Shown here piece by piece: positions 48,162 through 61,463 of a DNA stretch of 64,000 nucleotides (position 1 is the stretch's first letter; each line of letters starts with the position of its first letter). Origin of the DNA: Poronia punctata (lineage: Eukaryota > Ascomycota > Sordariomycetes > Xylariales > Xylariaceae). The translations under genes and the position numbers were made by a program. The notes beneath the pieces were generated by a model. That model was not told the origin of the DNA, did not search any database, and saw only the letters and a list, made by a program, of their open reading frames with translations. The stretch covers positions 124,001 through 188,000 of the forward strand of contig MU401478.1 of assembly GCA_022579005.1 (NCBI GenBank), written 5' to 3'.

Positions 48162-49728
48162 ATATGTTGGGTCGTGTTGTTTCGGGTCCGCCGTCACATA
48201 TGGCTCTGCAGCTAGGCCGACCGCAGTATACGCTGTTCTTGATGTAATCGGTGCAACCCCGTCGGGCGAGGAGCCGTCGGGCTACCCTAAACGAGGGATA
48301 TATTTTCGACATAGACCTTGATGGTCGTACGCAACGAACCACTTTGCTTGAGAGAAGTGGTTGCTCATCTTGTTATCGAGCAGTGACGGGACTCTGCTCA
48401 AGGGCTTCGACCCTGGATACCCAACCAAAAAACCGCTTGCCAATCGAGACGTCCCTGGGGAGATTATGGAAGCTCCATGTAATAGAAATAATGGCTCAGG
48501 CTTGAAGAGCAAGGAAAGAAGAAAAGAGCGAAGCTGCAAGTCACATACCTTGCACCATGTATTCATCGCCAGGGGGAGGAATTCTATCGTGGCGAAGCAC
48601 CCATAAAGGAGATTAAAACTCCGCGACGATCGCCTTACTATGGCATCTCGTCCATTTGAACCACACGGGTACGTCCTTGTGTCATAATATCCGCTGTCGC
48701 ATCCGCTGTCCTACTACTAAGGCGCGACTGTCCCAACAATGTTGTCACGAGTTGTCTAAGACATGTGGGCGCTGTGCGACCTGTAGCAGAGTAGCATTGT
48801 TGAATCATATACGAGCATCCGTAAAGTGACGGGTAATATCAGGACTATGCGCCACCGTTCCATACCATATCCTGTTACGCGCGCTTGTGGAGATCGATAA
48901 TTGATGCTGTCCTGTAATGAGTTGTACAGTACGAACGATAAACACGAAACTTTGGCGAGGCGCACATTCCAAAGTTTTCTGTAGTCAGGCTTAATTGCTT
49001 ATTATGTACCGACAAGGCGGTGACCTTGCCTACTCGTAGAGTGAGGTGTGACAAGTGGGCAACATGTCACCAGAGTTCAAACGTGCAAAGACAGTACCTA
49101 GCTGGCGCTAATGAAATCCTGACAGGTACGGTGGTTTATGCAGCATGCAGGACGGAGCATGGTTTAGATACATACTTCTGAGGAGCCTAAAATGATGCGT
49201 GTCTTGCTTGCGTTGGGTTCTACGTGTACGCAAGTAATTGTGGCTGATGCAGGATGCCAAGACCTATCCCAGGGGTATGAGTGGACACTTGCTGAACTAA
49301 TCTGGGGGCCTACAGCATTACATCAGAGCCAGCAGGGAGCCAACAAGGAACCGACGGGGGGTACAGCAGCAGTAGGTACGAGTAGATTGCTTCACCTTTC
49401 CCCTCCCCCACCAACCTCCACCACGTCGACAACCAAAGCTGACAGCTGGGCAAGGCAACTTCTACCTAATCCACACGTCTCTATCCGGTTCTACCTGTGC
49501 TTTAATTCCGCGACAACAGGTTGAAGCTCAGTTAAAAGGTCTGTCTACGTATCATTCGTAGGCGGCCGTCCATTTAACAAGAACCAAAGTCCCGCGCCAG
49601 ACGTACACAAATATTGCGACACAAGCCGCAATAAACGCACCGAAACCGTGATTCTAGTATCTTTGCTTGCTTCTACCCAACGAGACCCCCTTGTGCCATA
49701 ACTTACTCCAGGTCAAAGTAACCCCGTC
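48162..49728. other. Intergenic region
   Basis: This is 1.6 kb with no supportable gene; short frames near 48251-48605 and 49192-49524 lack domains and splice support. The right end is the fimbrin promoter and leader. Confidence 0.55.
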
Positions 49729-51800
49729 ATGGAGTTCATCAAATTGCAAAGGTGTGTCGAATATGTACCAGTCTGCCGAGGCCAACATCTAACCATCCTC
49801 GAACAGGAAATTTCCCCAATTCCAACAGGGCGATATCTTCGCGCTCAGCGACGCCTTCCGCAAGCTCGATGTTGACGACAAGGGCTATCTTGACGAAGCA
49901 ACTGCTATCAAGGCCACACAACAAAGCGAGAGACAGCCATATGATGTCGTGAGACAAGCGCTGAAGGAGGTCGAGCTGGACTCGTCTCGAAGAGTCGAGT
50001 TAGAAGATTATGTCGGTGTAAGTAGGGTCGGAATGGCCTCCCAGCCCTCGTCTATGTGTTGACATATCCTAGCTCATCGCCAAACTGCGCCAATCATCAC
50101 CTGCGCAAAAGCGCATGAGTACAGGCGGCGCTCACCCCTCATCCCCGGCAGGTATTGTGGCTCAGAGGACCGGCGGTATGGTAGCCCAGAGAACTGGCGG
50201 AAGCCATGCTTCCAAACCGAGCGTCGGTAGAATTCATGTCCAAGGATCCAATGCCAACACTACACATACTATCAACGAAGATGAGCGTACCGAGTTCACA
50301 CGTCACATCAACGCTGTCCTCGCTGGGGACATCGATATAGGAGATCGTTTGCCCTTCCCCACCGACACTTTCGAGATGTTCGACGAATGCAAGGATGGCT
50401 TGGTCCTCGCCAAGCTCATCAATGACAGTGTTCCCGATACAATCGATGAACGGGTATTGAACCGAAGGAAGAATGGAAAGCGACTCAATGCCTTCCAGAT
50501 GACAGAGAACAACAATATTGTGATCGAATCCGCCAAGGGAATCGGCTGTTCAGTTGTTAATATTGGTAGCGGGGATATCATTGAGGTCCGGGAGCATCTT
50601 ATCCTGGGTTTGATTTGGCAGGTCATTCGGAGGGGTCTACTGAGCAAGATTGACATCAAGCTTCATCCCGAGTTGTATCGACTGCTAGAGGAGGACGAGA
50701 CTCTAGAACAGTTCTTGCGACTACCCCCGGAGCAAATCCTTCTGCGATGGTTCAACTACCACCTAAACGCCGCTGGCTGGCATCGCCGGGTTCAAAATTT
50801 CTCCACTGACGTCAAAGACGGCGAAAATTACGCCGTGTTGCTTGCACAAATTGGCCGCGAGTACGGCTGTTCGCGAGCGCCTCTCGAGACTCGCGACCTT
50901 CTGCAGCGCGCTGAAGAGGTGTTGGTCGATGCTGACAAGCTAGAGTGCCGAAAATTCCTCACGCCGCACTCCATGGTTGCCGGAAACCCCAAACTGAATC
51001 TCGCTTTCGTAGCAAATCTGTTCAACACGCACCCGGCCCTCGACCCGATCACGGAAGAGGAAAAGCAGGAAGTAGAGGACTTCGACGCCGAAGGAGAAAG
51101 GGAAGCCAGAGTCTTTACTCTGTGGCTGAACAGTCTCGATGTGCAGCCTGCTGTTGTGTCCTTCTTCGACGATCTCCGCGACGGCACCATACTCCTACAG
51201 GCATACGACAAAGTAATTAAGGGGTCGGTGAACTGGAGGCACGTGAACAAGCGACCGACAAATGGGACTGAGATGTCGAGATTCAGGGCTGTCGAGAATA
51301 CAAACTACGCTGTCGAACTCGGCAAGCAGAACAAGTTCTCCCTTGTTGGTATCCAGGGTGCCGATATCACAGATGGTCAGAAGATGTTGACCCTCGGCCT
51401 GGTCTGGCAACTCATGAGGAAGGACATTACCTTGACGCTATCCGCTCTAGCCCAGCGCCTTGGCAAGCGCGAGATCACGGATGCGGAGATGGTCAAATGG
51501 GCCAACGAAATGTCCCGCAAGGGAGGAAGAGACAGCTCGATCCGCTCCTTCAAGGACCCCTCGATAGCAAGCGGTATCTTCTTCTTGGACGTGCTGAATG
51601 GCATGAAGAGCTCTTTTGTCGATTACGACCTGGTCACGTCGGGACGTACCGACGAAGAGGCATACATGAATGCCAAGCTCAGCATCAGCATTGCTAGAAA
51701 AATGGGCGCCACGATCTGGCTTGTTCCTGAAGATATCTGCCAAGTGCGCAGCCGCCTTGTCACGACATTCATCGGTAAGAGAATACCCGCCAACGAGTAA
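49729..51800 (+). CDS. Fimbrin, actin-bundling protein
   Basis: The exons are 49729-49751, 49807-50017 and 50073-51800, giving 653 residues, close to yeast Sac6. Fimbrin crosslinks actin filaments in endocytic patches and, in hyphae, in the subapical collar. Exons 1-2 encode an EF-hand-like N-terminal region (KFPQFQQGDIFALSDAFRKLDVDDKGYLDEATA ... VELEDYVGLIAKL). Residues from about 130 form four calponin-homology domains in two actin-binding units: DTFEMFDECKDGLVLAKLIN, KNGKRLNAFQMTENNNIVIESAKGIGC and DIIEVREHLILGLIWQVIR, then PEQILLRWFNYHLNAAGW, REARVFTLWLNSLDV, and QKMLTLGLVWQLMR. The 23-nt first exon carries only MEFIKLQ plus part of an Arg codon. Loss of the acidic calcium loop residues would decide calcium dependence; only one loop (DVDDKGYLDE) looks canonical. 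Confidence 0.95.
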
Positions 51801-53276
51801 ATGTAGTTCTTTAAACTAACAAGAAAAATCTTTAGGTTCTTTGATGGCTACACATGAAAAGATGCGCTAAATCTCCGACCGGTTTGAATCACACTCGGAG
51901 CGAGGGATAGTTAGGAGAACGAGAACAGCTTTTCGATCATTATGACGAGAGACCTGCCGTTTGACACCATGATTCATTATAGCCTCTTATGTATTCCAAT
52001 GGGCGCTTATAAAATTCCAAAAGTAGAGCCGTATCATCGGTTCAGTATATATCTATCGTATTCGGATACATTCTATTAAACAAAAGACGCCAGCGTTAGA
52101 ACGTCACGATCAAGCCATTAGAGCTCCTTGAACCATATTTATAGATATCAGCAACCAAACAGCACGATACGTGTTTTTTAATACTTGTTGCCTCTTGCCG
52201 TGATGGAGATTAGGGGGTAGCCTTTTCCCTCCATCTTGTAGCTTTACCTGGTTTGATATGCTCAAACATTATTATGAAGACAAGACTCACCGTCACGGTT
52301 GCGGTGATTACAAGAAAACATAATTATTTCAGCTGCGACATAGAATATAAAGGCCTCAAACTGACCTAGCATCATTGAGAGACTACTTGGGTACTATTAT
52401 CCTATTAATGATGATACTACACACAATGTAGCAAGGCGGTTGGTCTAAGTTGTCGCATCGCGGCTGACATGAGGGGCGTAACTGAAGCCATTCAAATTAA
52501 CAACAACAACCACTAGAAACATAATGAGGTTGTAGGTGTACTGGTAACACATTCTGATCTCCTCCCCTTTTATACACAGTCGGTGGGATTGAGAGATGGC
52601 GGATTTGGCTCAAGGGATATTACAGCTCACTACTACAGCGTATATACTTACCTGCCTGTCTTAAACAGAGAAGCACACGTAAATATATGTACACTATGTT
52701 ATTTCCAACAAGCATTTTTGTAGAATTGCATACAGCACCTGCTTGACCTAGTGTAAACAAGATTTGTTTCTATTATTAACAAGACGCTTTATTTATATTT
52801 AGGCGTAGAAAGAGAGGTCTTAACGTTACCTGTAACTGTAAGGTGCGAAGGTTTAAAGTTTACTCGTAATGTCCCGTTTACTTGGCAAGAAACAACATAC
52901 ACGAACACGTACCAGGTATTGGGCAAGTACAACAGAAACGTCATAGGAACGCTAAGCCATAAACGGAGCAATCTCATTTCGCTCTTACCTGAACACACCT
53001 TACCTAATGCGGGTCCGAAAATGACCCGACAAGCTTTCAGCCAACCACCTTCAGTTAAACTTTCTCTTCAGTTCTACGTGACTAAAACCATCAACTTAAC
53101 ATATTCAACTTAGAAGGCTATTCTCTTCCGCCATCAAAACACCGCAACCAAACGAACAGTCTCCATCACTGGGACGTCTCATCAGCCTTGAGTGGCCCTG
53201 AGGTTGCCTTGATATTTAATTTTATTTGCCCTGACTTCTTGTTTTCTTTGTCCGTTAGTTGGAAAAACTAGGCACC
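51801..53276. other. Intergenic region
   Basis: This holds 1.5 kb with no supportable gene. It includes the fimbrin 3' region and the promoter of the SR-protein gene. Confidence 0.55.
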
Positions 53277-53372
53277 ATGTCTCGGGGTGGTCAAACCCTT
53301 TACGTGACTGGCTTCAGCCAAGGCACGCGTGCTCGCGACCTCGCCTACGAATTCGAACGGTATGTCAGCTAT

Positions 53373-53404
<32 letters not shown>

Positions 53405-54521
53405 CTCGCGGTGAGATCGATCGACCGTCCAAACTACAGAAACGATGCCATCGGTCTACATTGTCTCCGTCTCCCCGTCCTATCTCCCCCCGGGGGCTCT
53501 CTGTCTTCCGTCTTGGTCGTTTTTTTACTTCGTCGACTCGTCGAACCGTCTCCTTATCTACGCACCCTACGCTCCCACCTCCCACGCACGCCCACCATCC
53601 ATTTCAGTTTAACCCCCTACGATCGAGCGGTCGGATCAGATTCTCAGTTGCACCGTACGCGCGCCGAGTCGCCTGTCAATCGTGGCGAGACGAAGAAAAA
53701 CTTAAGACGCACTCGATGCGATCCATTGGGAAGTAATATTCGTTGTTAGATTGCTGACTTCACCACTAGCTATGGTCGCCTTGTCCGTTGCGACATTCCT
53801 GCGCCGAGGAGCGCAACCAGTAGACTGTAAGTCCACAACTGTGTAAGCACGGAGCAACTGGCTGACATGAGGTAGATTCGCCTTCGTTGAATACGAGGAC
53901 CGACGTGATGCCGACGATGCTTACCATGAGATGCATAACAAACGCATCGGCCGCGACGACATCCTGAAAATCGAAGTATGTGTATGCCCTGTCCGTGCTG
54001 TTAGTCTTACCATTCTAACATCTTCGTAGTGGGCCCGTACTCCACCCTCCGCTTCATGGCGTTTCGACTCGGGTCGTGACCGTGACCGACGAGACGGAGG
54101 TCGCGGGGGTCGGTCTCCTCGTCGGGCTCGCTCTCCTTCACCTCGTCGCAGCACTCGTGACTATTCGCCCAGGAAGGATGATCGTCGGGACCGTGACCGT
54201 GACCGGGATTACGACCGTGATCGCAGAGATACCCGAGATCGTTCTCGCAGCCCTGATACTCGGTAAGATCCCATTATGAACTTATCTAACTCGCAAGACT
54301 TGATGGGAGTGGGAACTGACTACCACGGTGATAGTGACCGCGACCGTGATGATCGCGATGATCGTGGGGACCGTCGTGCCGAGACTACTAACGGTGATGA
54401 TCGGAAACGTAAGGCTTAATTCTATTTCCACGGAGAGTTGTAATCTTTGGCTAACCCTGGGTTCCGTACAGCCGTCGACAGCCCCCCACCGCAGCACGAT
54501 GATCTCGATGTTGCCGAATGA
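53277..54521 (+). CDS. SR-type splicing factor (one RRM plus RS/RD domain)
   Basis: The exons are 53277-53359, 53770-53826, 53876-53975, 54030-54262, 54335-54408 and 54472-54521, giving 198 residues. Introns are 410, 49, 54, 72 and 63 nt. Residues 7 to about 80 are an RNA-recognition motif with RNP2 TLYVTGF and RNP1 RLFAFVEY. The rest is dominated by Arg-Ser and Arg-Asp dipeptides (RRARSPSPRR, DRDRDRDYDRDRR, RDRSRSPDT) and an acidic end (PPPQHDDLDVAE). Such proteins bind exonic enhancers and contact the spliceosome through a phosphorylated RS domain in the nucleus. The single RRM places it near fission-yeast Srp1 or a plant/animal SRSF2/SRSF3-like branch. Every exon phase closes exactly, which supports the model. 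The unusually long first intron is a likely control point (see findings). Confidence 0.9.
53379..53404 (+). repeat. (CGTCCT)n repeat inside SR-gene intron 1
   Basis: Four tandem CGTCCT units begin 20 bp after the first 5' splice site. If the intron is kept, they are read as Arg-Pro repeats before a stop at 53412-53414. The position next to the donor would suit a binding element for a splicing factor; that is inference. Confidence 0.6.
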
Positions 54522-57390
54522 ACATCACGTCAGATGTAATGGCCGCTGGCCTCAATTCTTTACGGGTGCGAAGCAGGTTTCCTTGTTATGGTGGGCTTCC
54601 AGTTCTTTTGGTTTGGTTAGGTTATCACTTATCCTCTAGTCATCTGCCACACCGAGACGTGTCTTCGCGCAACAAGCTTTTCGCGCTTCAACCTTTCCGC
54701 CGGAGTTAGATGTCTCACTCGTCGAGTTGTCATTAGGTAGTTAAAATAAATTTCCTTGTGTATGTACTAATAACACATGTTACCAAATTGCTGGCGTGAC
54801 TTGATAATGCGATGTCATATTAATGCTACACTTGTGACAAAATATGCAAGGTTAACTTGGTTTGATCGCCTTCAAAAGCTAGGGGGGGGGAGGAATTTGG
54901 CTGTACTGGCCCGGAGGATTCTATTTGCGAGATAAATGTATGAGTGGCCGATGGTCGTCGTTGACTGCCCCGGAGTTTATTCGCGACCACCAGCGAGCAG
55001 ACAGGCACAAGAAGGAATGGGCTATAGAGAGGTGTCACGAATTATCTATCAAAGTCCAATTAGAAAGGGCAAGGGTGATGCTAGGGGATATGATCTCGAA
55101 ACTGGGTATCTGTCTCCTGGCCAATGCAGGTGTCGGATGACATGGCGATGTTGCTACATGATTGGGGGGTTTACATTTAAGGTATTGGTCCTTTTCTGCC
55201 AATACTTGTCGTATTTGGAGATTTTCTGGGTATAAGAAGAGCACTATCGTAGACTCATTGTCATCCCTGACAAAAAAGGGTCTAATATTGAAATGCGAGC
55301 CAATCTACTTACCTTAGGTAATTCCAAATACAAAACCTGGAATGTTATTTTATTATTATTGATACCAGTCTTCACGTACAACAACATATCATATTCGTAC
55401 ACGTGTAGCTAGAATATGTAGTGCAACGATCTTTATAGTGGTTATTGATATTTTCAACTGCTTTCAATGCTTTACTTATTGGCCTTATCTTGATGAAGAT
55501 GGTAGCCTGTATTTTTACTCGTAGGCTTGACTGCGCAAGTAGGTGTGGTGACTGAGTTGGCTAATATATAACTGATACTAATACTCACCCTCGTGCTTAT
55601 TACTTACCTATACGATCCTCTCTGAAGCCCCGAGCAGATTTACGTGCACTGCCTTGGGCCTGGTTAATACGGCGCTGTTTACTCGTACAACAACACCAGC
55701 CCACAGAGCGCAAGGTTCAAAACCGTTGATAGTATTGAGATTTAAGTGTTCTTCATACTAAAGTGATCGTCCTCGCGGTTGGTAAGTATGTACTCCGTGA
55801 AACGAGGCGCTGCTCTCTCTCTCTCACCCAGCCTTGAATCGGGAATCGGGACAGCCTGCCCCACGAGCCCCTGGAAGCTTCGTCGATGATGGAGCCTCTT
55901 CAGGGTGCGCGAGTTGGTAGTGGTTCCATTTCTCATGGTCGAAGGACCGAGCTGTGGCACACCTAACCTGAGACTGACTTACCGGAAACTCGGCGGCCGG
56001 GACTGGAGACGTCGATATATCTGCCTGCCTCCCTTCCGTGACCAGCCAGTGGCATGGCTCCGTCGACGGGCTCCATATGATGGGCCCATCTACTTCGTGT
56101 GTTTGACCCCTTGGCCAAAGTTTGTAGGATGCCCTGGTGGCAGTATAAATGAAGTAGAAAGGACGGTAGTGCCATTGCTTGTTTTCTTTTCTCTCAAGGG
56201 AGGAGTTGCATCAATCTATTAATACCTACCTACTTACTCACTACTAAATGGGTGTAGGTATGCGCCTTGCATAGAAATCGGACTAAAAAATCCCACAGCG
56301 TAGTCCAGGTGTATTGAAAGTCAAGGTAAATCAACATACACTAAGCCCTGACGCAAGAGACAAACCACCCAAAGAGTCTCCCCTTTGTTCTGATGGTGGT
56401 TTTGTATCTTTTACATATGTGTGCCCCTTAAAAAACAGTTGACCTTTTACATTTGTCGCATTTGGAGGAATTTGAGTTTCGGGCCCTCGTGACAATTCCA
56501 GCCGGACGGATCCTGTTCAAGCACTCAGGTCTTATGACGCAGGCAGAGCATCTTACGGTAGCGTGAAAGAGCCACATGTTAGGTACTTGGTATTATTGGT
56601 TCATGTTGGTAGGGATCATGGCTGTATTGGGGTAGGTATGGCGCTGCACAGCATACCTGGCGGGCTGAAGCAAAAGAGAGCTGTACTAATAGCGGGTAAC
56701 ATTGGTACAGGTTAAATTTGTTAAGCTCAATGTACCTGAACGGTCAACCAATATAATTATGGGATCCGTCCCTCCCTCTCAATGTTGCAGCGCAACCTAG
56801 TCCATCTAGATCGTTGAAGTCTATTATAGGGTCGTCCCTGACATTCAAGGTCCTCTTTCTGGGATCGTTTTATACCACTGCATCCTGCAATTTATTTCTT
56901 CGCTTTCTGTAATGCAGTAGGCGTAACTCTTGTTCAAATCCTTGCGCCGATTTTGACTCCACTGCTTTCCCCGTCAATCATAGCCGGCCTAGCCTCTTTG
57001 ACCCCGAACCTTTTCTTTCGATTCCTACCGAGCAACAACTGGCCTGACATCACGCCTGCATCCTTCAATCTCCAATATTCCGACTTATCGTCACGCCCTC
57101 ATTCATGCTGCCTCCCACTCTAGGGCATTCGCAAAGTCAACTATGCCGCCGAAATTACTGATTCGCTCCTGACGAAGACTGTACGGTGTGCTATCTCGGC
57201 AGTCAGCCCATATTCATATTCCGACGTCCTAAACTCACAACTTCTGTCCTCTTCTTGCGGGAAACGCCAGCAAATTTGATGTTCTTCTACAACTGAACTG
57301 CAAATCTTGCCTTTGTACCCGCCCCTGAACCTTCGAGCTCTTGTATCTCTGATTCCGGGTTTCCTACGTTTGACCGATTGAATTTCCAGC
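54522..57390. other. Intergenic region
   Basis: This holds nearly 2.9 kb without a supportable gene. Open frames near 54.9-55.2 kb and 55.9-56.2 kb overlap antisense frames of the same length and show no domain. The last 400 bp are pyrimidine-rich promoter and leader of the mitochondrial-carrier gene. Confidence 0.5.
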
Positions 57391-58653
57391 ATGGCGGTAC
57401 GTTATGCCGTGCACCCCTGACGTCAGCCCGACGGTTCGGGCCGCGTACACCCCACGACCAAACTAATTGTTTATTTAGAGCTCAGAAAGTGTATCCCAGG
57501 CGAGCGGCGCGCCCGATAAAGAAACCCGTCAAATCACCGTCTTCCTATCTCAACCAGTAGTAGCCGCGTTCTGCGCCGGTGGTATGGCCGGTGCTGTCTC
57601 GCGAACCGTTGTATCACCGCTCGAACGCCTGAAAATTCTTTACCAAGTCCAGGGCGCAGGACATAATGAGTACCAGTTATCTGTGGGAAAAGCGTTGGGA
57701 AAGATATGGAGGGAAGAAGGGTGGAGAGGTCTGATGCGTGGCAACGGTACCAACTGCATTCGCATAGTACCTTACTCTGCCGTCCAATTCGGAAGCTACA
57801 ATCTCTACAGAAGGGTAATTTCTTCCGTCATGCACCCGTGAGCGCTCGGCATATTGTCCATACTGACTTTGCTCTAGCATATCTTCGAAAGAAAGGAGGG
57901 CAAGGTCATGAATCCCTTCGAGAGACTTCTCTGCGGTGGTATAGCCGGTATCACTTCAGTCTTCTTTACGTATCCCCTTGACATAGTACGGACGCGATTA
58001 TCCATACAAACGGCCTCATTTGCTGTGCTAGGTGGAGTGCCAAAGGATAAGATTCCTGGCATGTGGACCACCATGGTTTTGATGTACAAGAATGAAGGCG
58101 GTATGTCGGCATTATATCGTGGTATCCTACCTACAGTAGCCGGCGTGGCTCCATATGTAAGGTTTCCCTTCTCCAACTGGGATACAGAGCGAGAGGCATC
58201 CAGATACTGACTCGTTTTCAGGTCGGATTAAACTTCATGACATATGAGTTTATGCGCAAATACTTCACACCAGAGGGCGACAAAAACCCAAATGCGGTTC
58301 GAAAGCTATTAGCCGGTGCTATTTCTGGTGCCGTCGCGCAAACGTGCACATACCCTTTGTGAGTAGCTGGACTTCTTCCCCCGTCTCCAGGGTGACTGTT
58401 GCTGATATGCTTTTCCAGCGATGTTTTAAGACGGCGATTCCAGATTAATACCATGTCGGGTATTGGCTACCAGTACAAGTCGATAGGAGACGCTATCAGA
58501 GTCATTGTAGCCCAAGAAGGCGTACGAGGACTGTACAAAGGCCTTGTCCCGAACCTCCTCAAAGTTGCGCCAAGCATGGCTGCCAATTGGCTGAGCTACG
58601 AGATTACCCGCGATTTTCTTGTTGGGCTCAAGTCCGAACCTGTCAAATTATAG
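57391..58653 (+). CDS. Mitochondrial carrier, YPR011C-like (adenosine phosphosulfate/PAPS carrier type)
   Basis: The exons are 57391-57396, 57479-57814, 57878-58156, 58222-58358 and 58419-58653, giving 330 residues. The first exon holds only ATG GCG. The three mitochondrial-carrier repeats are complete: PLERLK (repeat 1, after AGGMAGAVSRTVVS), PLDIVRTR (repeat 2, after CGGIAGITSVFFTY) and PFDVLRRR (repeat 3, after AGAISGAVAQTCTY), each followed by a GLMRG/ALYRG/GLYKG-type motif and six transmembrane helices in total. The GNGTNCIRIVPYSAVQF block resembles yeast YPR011C, which exchanges APS and PAPS across the inner membrane; it is also like the Leu5/Graves-disease carrier group, which moves CoA. 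Exact substrate is therefore uncertain. The reading frame closes at every join. Confidence 0.9.
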
Positions 58654-59625
58654 ACCATCCAGCAAAAACTTAAGACGAGCGGGCGTTTGGCATGTTCATT
58701 TTGGACCATAGTAGACACACATTGTCTTGCTTTTTGTCGAGTATCTTTTATGATACAAGCCCCATGTCTAGACGGCTATAGACGACACATCTGATATTAG
58801 ACTACGAATCGCCGGACGAGAGGTGCAAAGGAACAAATTTTGTTGGTGTTCAGGTCCGGGCGGAAGCCTCAGCATACCAAGAGCATGAGTGCGCTTGTTT
58901 AATAGAGTGTTGCTGTTCAATGTATGCGGATTCTATCCCGTATATCAAGTAGAGCAGCCGGGAGATGGGCCGGCTGCATATAGAAGCGTGGATCGACTCG
59001 GCGTATTTGGATAACTTGCATGAGCGATAGTAATAGAAATAAACAATTACAATATGTCTGTTGATTCTATCCAAGTTCCCATTATGTAGCTCCTAAGCGT
59101 CGAGATCATGAAATTATATTGTAATGATACCTGTTAGTATATGTACCTTACTCGTTGATACATGGAAAATAGGGGCTGATAGCTCTTAACTGCTCAACAG
59201 CTTCACCTGTTCCTGCGTTCCTACCTACATCTGGGAAGAAGTTAATAAAGTGAGGTCCCATCTCGTCCCTTATTACTACCAAATACCTTACAGGTCACTT
59301 GGTGGTATCGTTCGTTTAGGTAGGACAAGTGTGTTCATATGCATGCTTACATAAACAAGTCAAAAGGAAAAAGAAATTCCTAATCGATAGAATGGGCAGA
59401 AAACGAGTAGATATGGGACCCATAAAACCAGAACACATAATCATTTGATTGGTCAAGTCAGGAATTGCCGTTTGTGACCGCCCTAAAGCGCACACAATTC
59501 CATTCCAATTCCCAACTTTTGCTTAACCCACCCACTCACCCTGGCGAGATACTCTCCTCCATCGACAACTACTAACCACCAACCACCACAGCAATCCCGT
59601 CAGATCACCAACGGGCGCCGACAAG
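58654..59625. other. Intergenic region with ribosomal-protein promoter
   Basis: The left part is the carrier 3' region. The right part is the eL18 promoter: TGTGACCG at 59473-59480 directly followed by CCCTAAAGCG resembles the HomolD/HomolE pair (CAGTCACA and CCCTA words) of fungal ribosomal-protein promoters, with one mismatch. The resemblance is weak evidence. Confidence 0.4.
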
Positions 59626-60637
59626 ATGGGTATGTTTTTCTGTGCAAAAATGTCGTATACAAGTGGCATGTGCTCTGCTTCGGGAATTTCCTGAAATTAC
59701 CACATGACTGCGTCCTCGGGTATTCCATCCTCTGTCGAGGCATTCTGGAACCTGATATGAGTATATTGAACCAAGGAAGCTGACTTTCGGCTTTGCACAA
59801 TGAAGGTATCGACTTGAACTCCCACCACACCCGTGGTACTCACAGAAAGGCGCCTAAGGTGCGTTAACACCCCTCTAATTTTCCAACTTTTGGGTACATT
59901 CGGGCGGGGACTCGAAAAACCTTGTCGGGTTGTTTATTGACTTTGTGTGTGTGTAATATAGTCCGACAATGTGTACCTTAAGCTGCTCGTGAAGCTCTAC
60001 CGCTTCCTTGCCCGCCGAACGGACTCCAACTTCAACAAGGTAAGCGATTCCGATTGCAATGCGATGGACCCTATCTTTGCATGCGCCTGCGGCCTCGTCA
60101 GCGACAGAGTGCTTTGCGCATTTACGGACTGATTTACTAATAGTATGATTTATAGGTTGTCCTGCGCCGCCTCTTTATGTCCCGCATCAACCGACCCCCC
60201 GTCTCGCTCTCGCGTGTCAAGTCCCAGATCAACAAGGGAGACCAGGCCGATAAGACCGTCGTTGTCATTGGCACCGTTACCGACGATAACCGTCTGCTGG
60301 AGGTCCCCAAGGTCACCATTGCCGCTCTCCGCTTCACTGCTACCGCCCGTGCTCGCATTCTTGCTGCCGGTGGTGAGACCCTGACTCTGGATCAGCTGGC
60401 TCTGCGTGCCCCCACTGGAAGCAACACCCTGTTGCTCCGTGGCCCCAAGAACGCCCGTGAGGCCTTCAAGCACTTCGGCTTCGGTCCCCACAAGAACAAG
60501 GTATGCGCTCTTCGCTTCGATCGTGCAGAGTGGACGACATGTACTAACGAATTTTGTAGAAACCCTATGTCCAGTCCAAGGGCCGCAAGTTCGAGAAGGC
60601 TCGTGGTCGCAGACGGTCGAGAGGTTTCAAGGTCTAA
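59626..60637 (+). CDS. Ribosomal protein eL18 (60S)
   Basis: The exons are 59626-59629, 59806-59858, 59962-60039, 60156-60500 and 60560-60637, giving 185 residues. The first exon is only ATGG, so intron 1 (176 nt) splits the second codon, a common design in fungal ribosomal-protein genes. The product starts [28 protein letters not shown] and continues [74 protein letters not shown] and ends in [18 protein letters not shown]. Both length and sequence are typical of eL18 in the large subunit. High expression is expected; the introns are longer (103-176 nt) than in the neighbouring genes. Confidence 0.96.
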
Positions 60638-61463
60638 GCGAGAGCTTAGCTGGAGTTGGTCGTGCGTCATCAAGTCTTCTCGGGTATACTATCAGAGCAC
60701 TCTGCTACTGGGAGGACAATTACTGTGTTCATGGCTGGGTTTGCATTTCTGGCGTGGGTCGGTATCAGGGAAAAGCTTCTTACGAATTGAGATGTTATGA
60801 CGTGCATATGGCACATTACTACCAGCTCAGGATGCGAAGTTCTTGTGACAATAGGATGATCCCGGCACGTAACCCTTGCAATACCTCAAAATTTGTGAAA
60901 TGAAGATAGCAGAATAAGTGACGTCCCAGTCCACCCCTGCGTGTTACTGACATGATATAAACATGATGAATAGCTCTGCCTTGTACGATATGCCCAGGGT
61001 CCTACGAGCCAGCATTGTCGGTTCGTGGAAGACAAGGTACTAACGTACATAAACCATATTTCGTCCAGTCGATGGGTCACCTGATCTCGTGGCTGCGACG
61101 CGAGGGGCACGGTCAGGCTAAGACTAATGCGGGGGTTCCGTCATAGGTTTACTTGGACAACCAATGTACTCGTACACTTCTGCGTGTACCAGGAGCCGTC
61201 TTTTGCATTCATCGTGGATCGATAAGTTTCGTGTAATATCCACCGCAAGAATTCGCCCGCGTACCTACATTTAATCGTCAATTCGACGAGTTCAATTATA
61301 GTATGAGATATTGTACGCATGTCTGAAAACACCCGGCAGTAATATCCAGCAACGCCGTGTCAGTATTCATTCACAACTGCTTCGTTTGTCAAGAGGCGTT
61401 GGAACCGCGCCACGACAATTACGTTAGCCGTTACAATTCTGACTGTCTTACCGTCTTTTCAAG
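60638..61463. other. Intergenic region
   Basis: This holds the 3' region of eL18 and the promoter of the SRAP gene. I see no further gene. Confidence 0.55.

Noticed and set aside
55905..56222. 105-codon frame
   Set aside because: No recognisable domain, and antisense frames are equally open.
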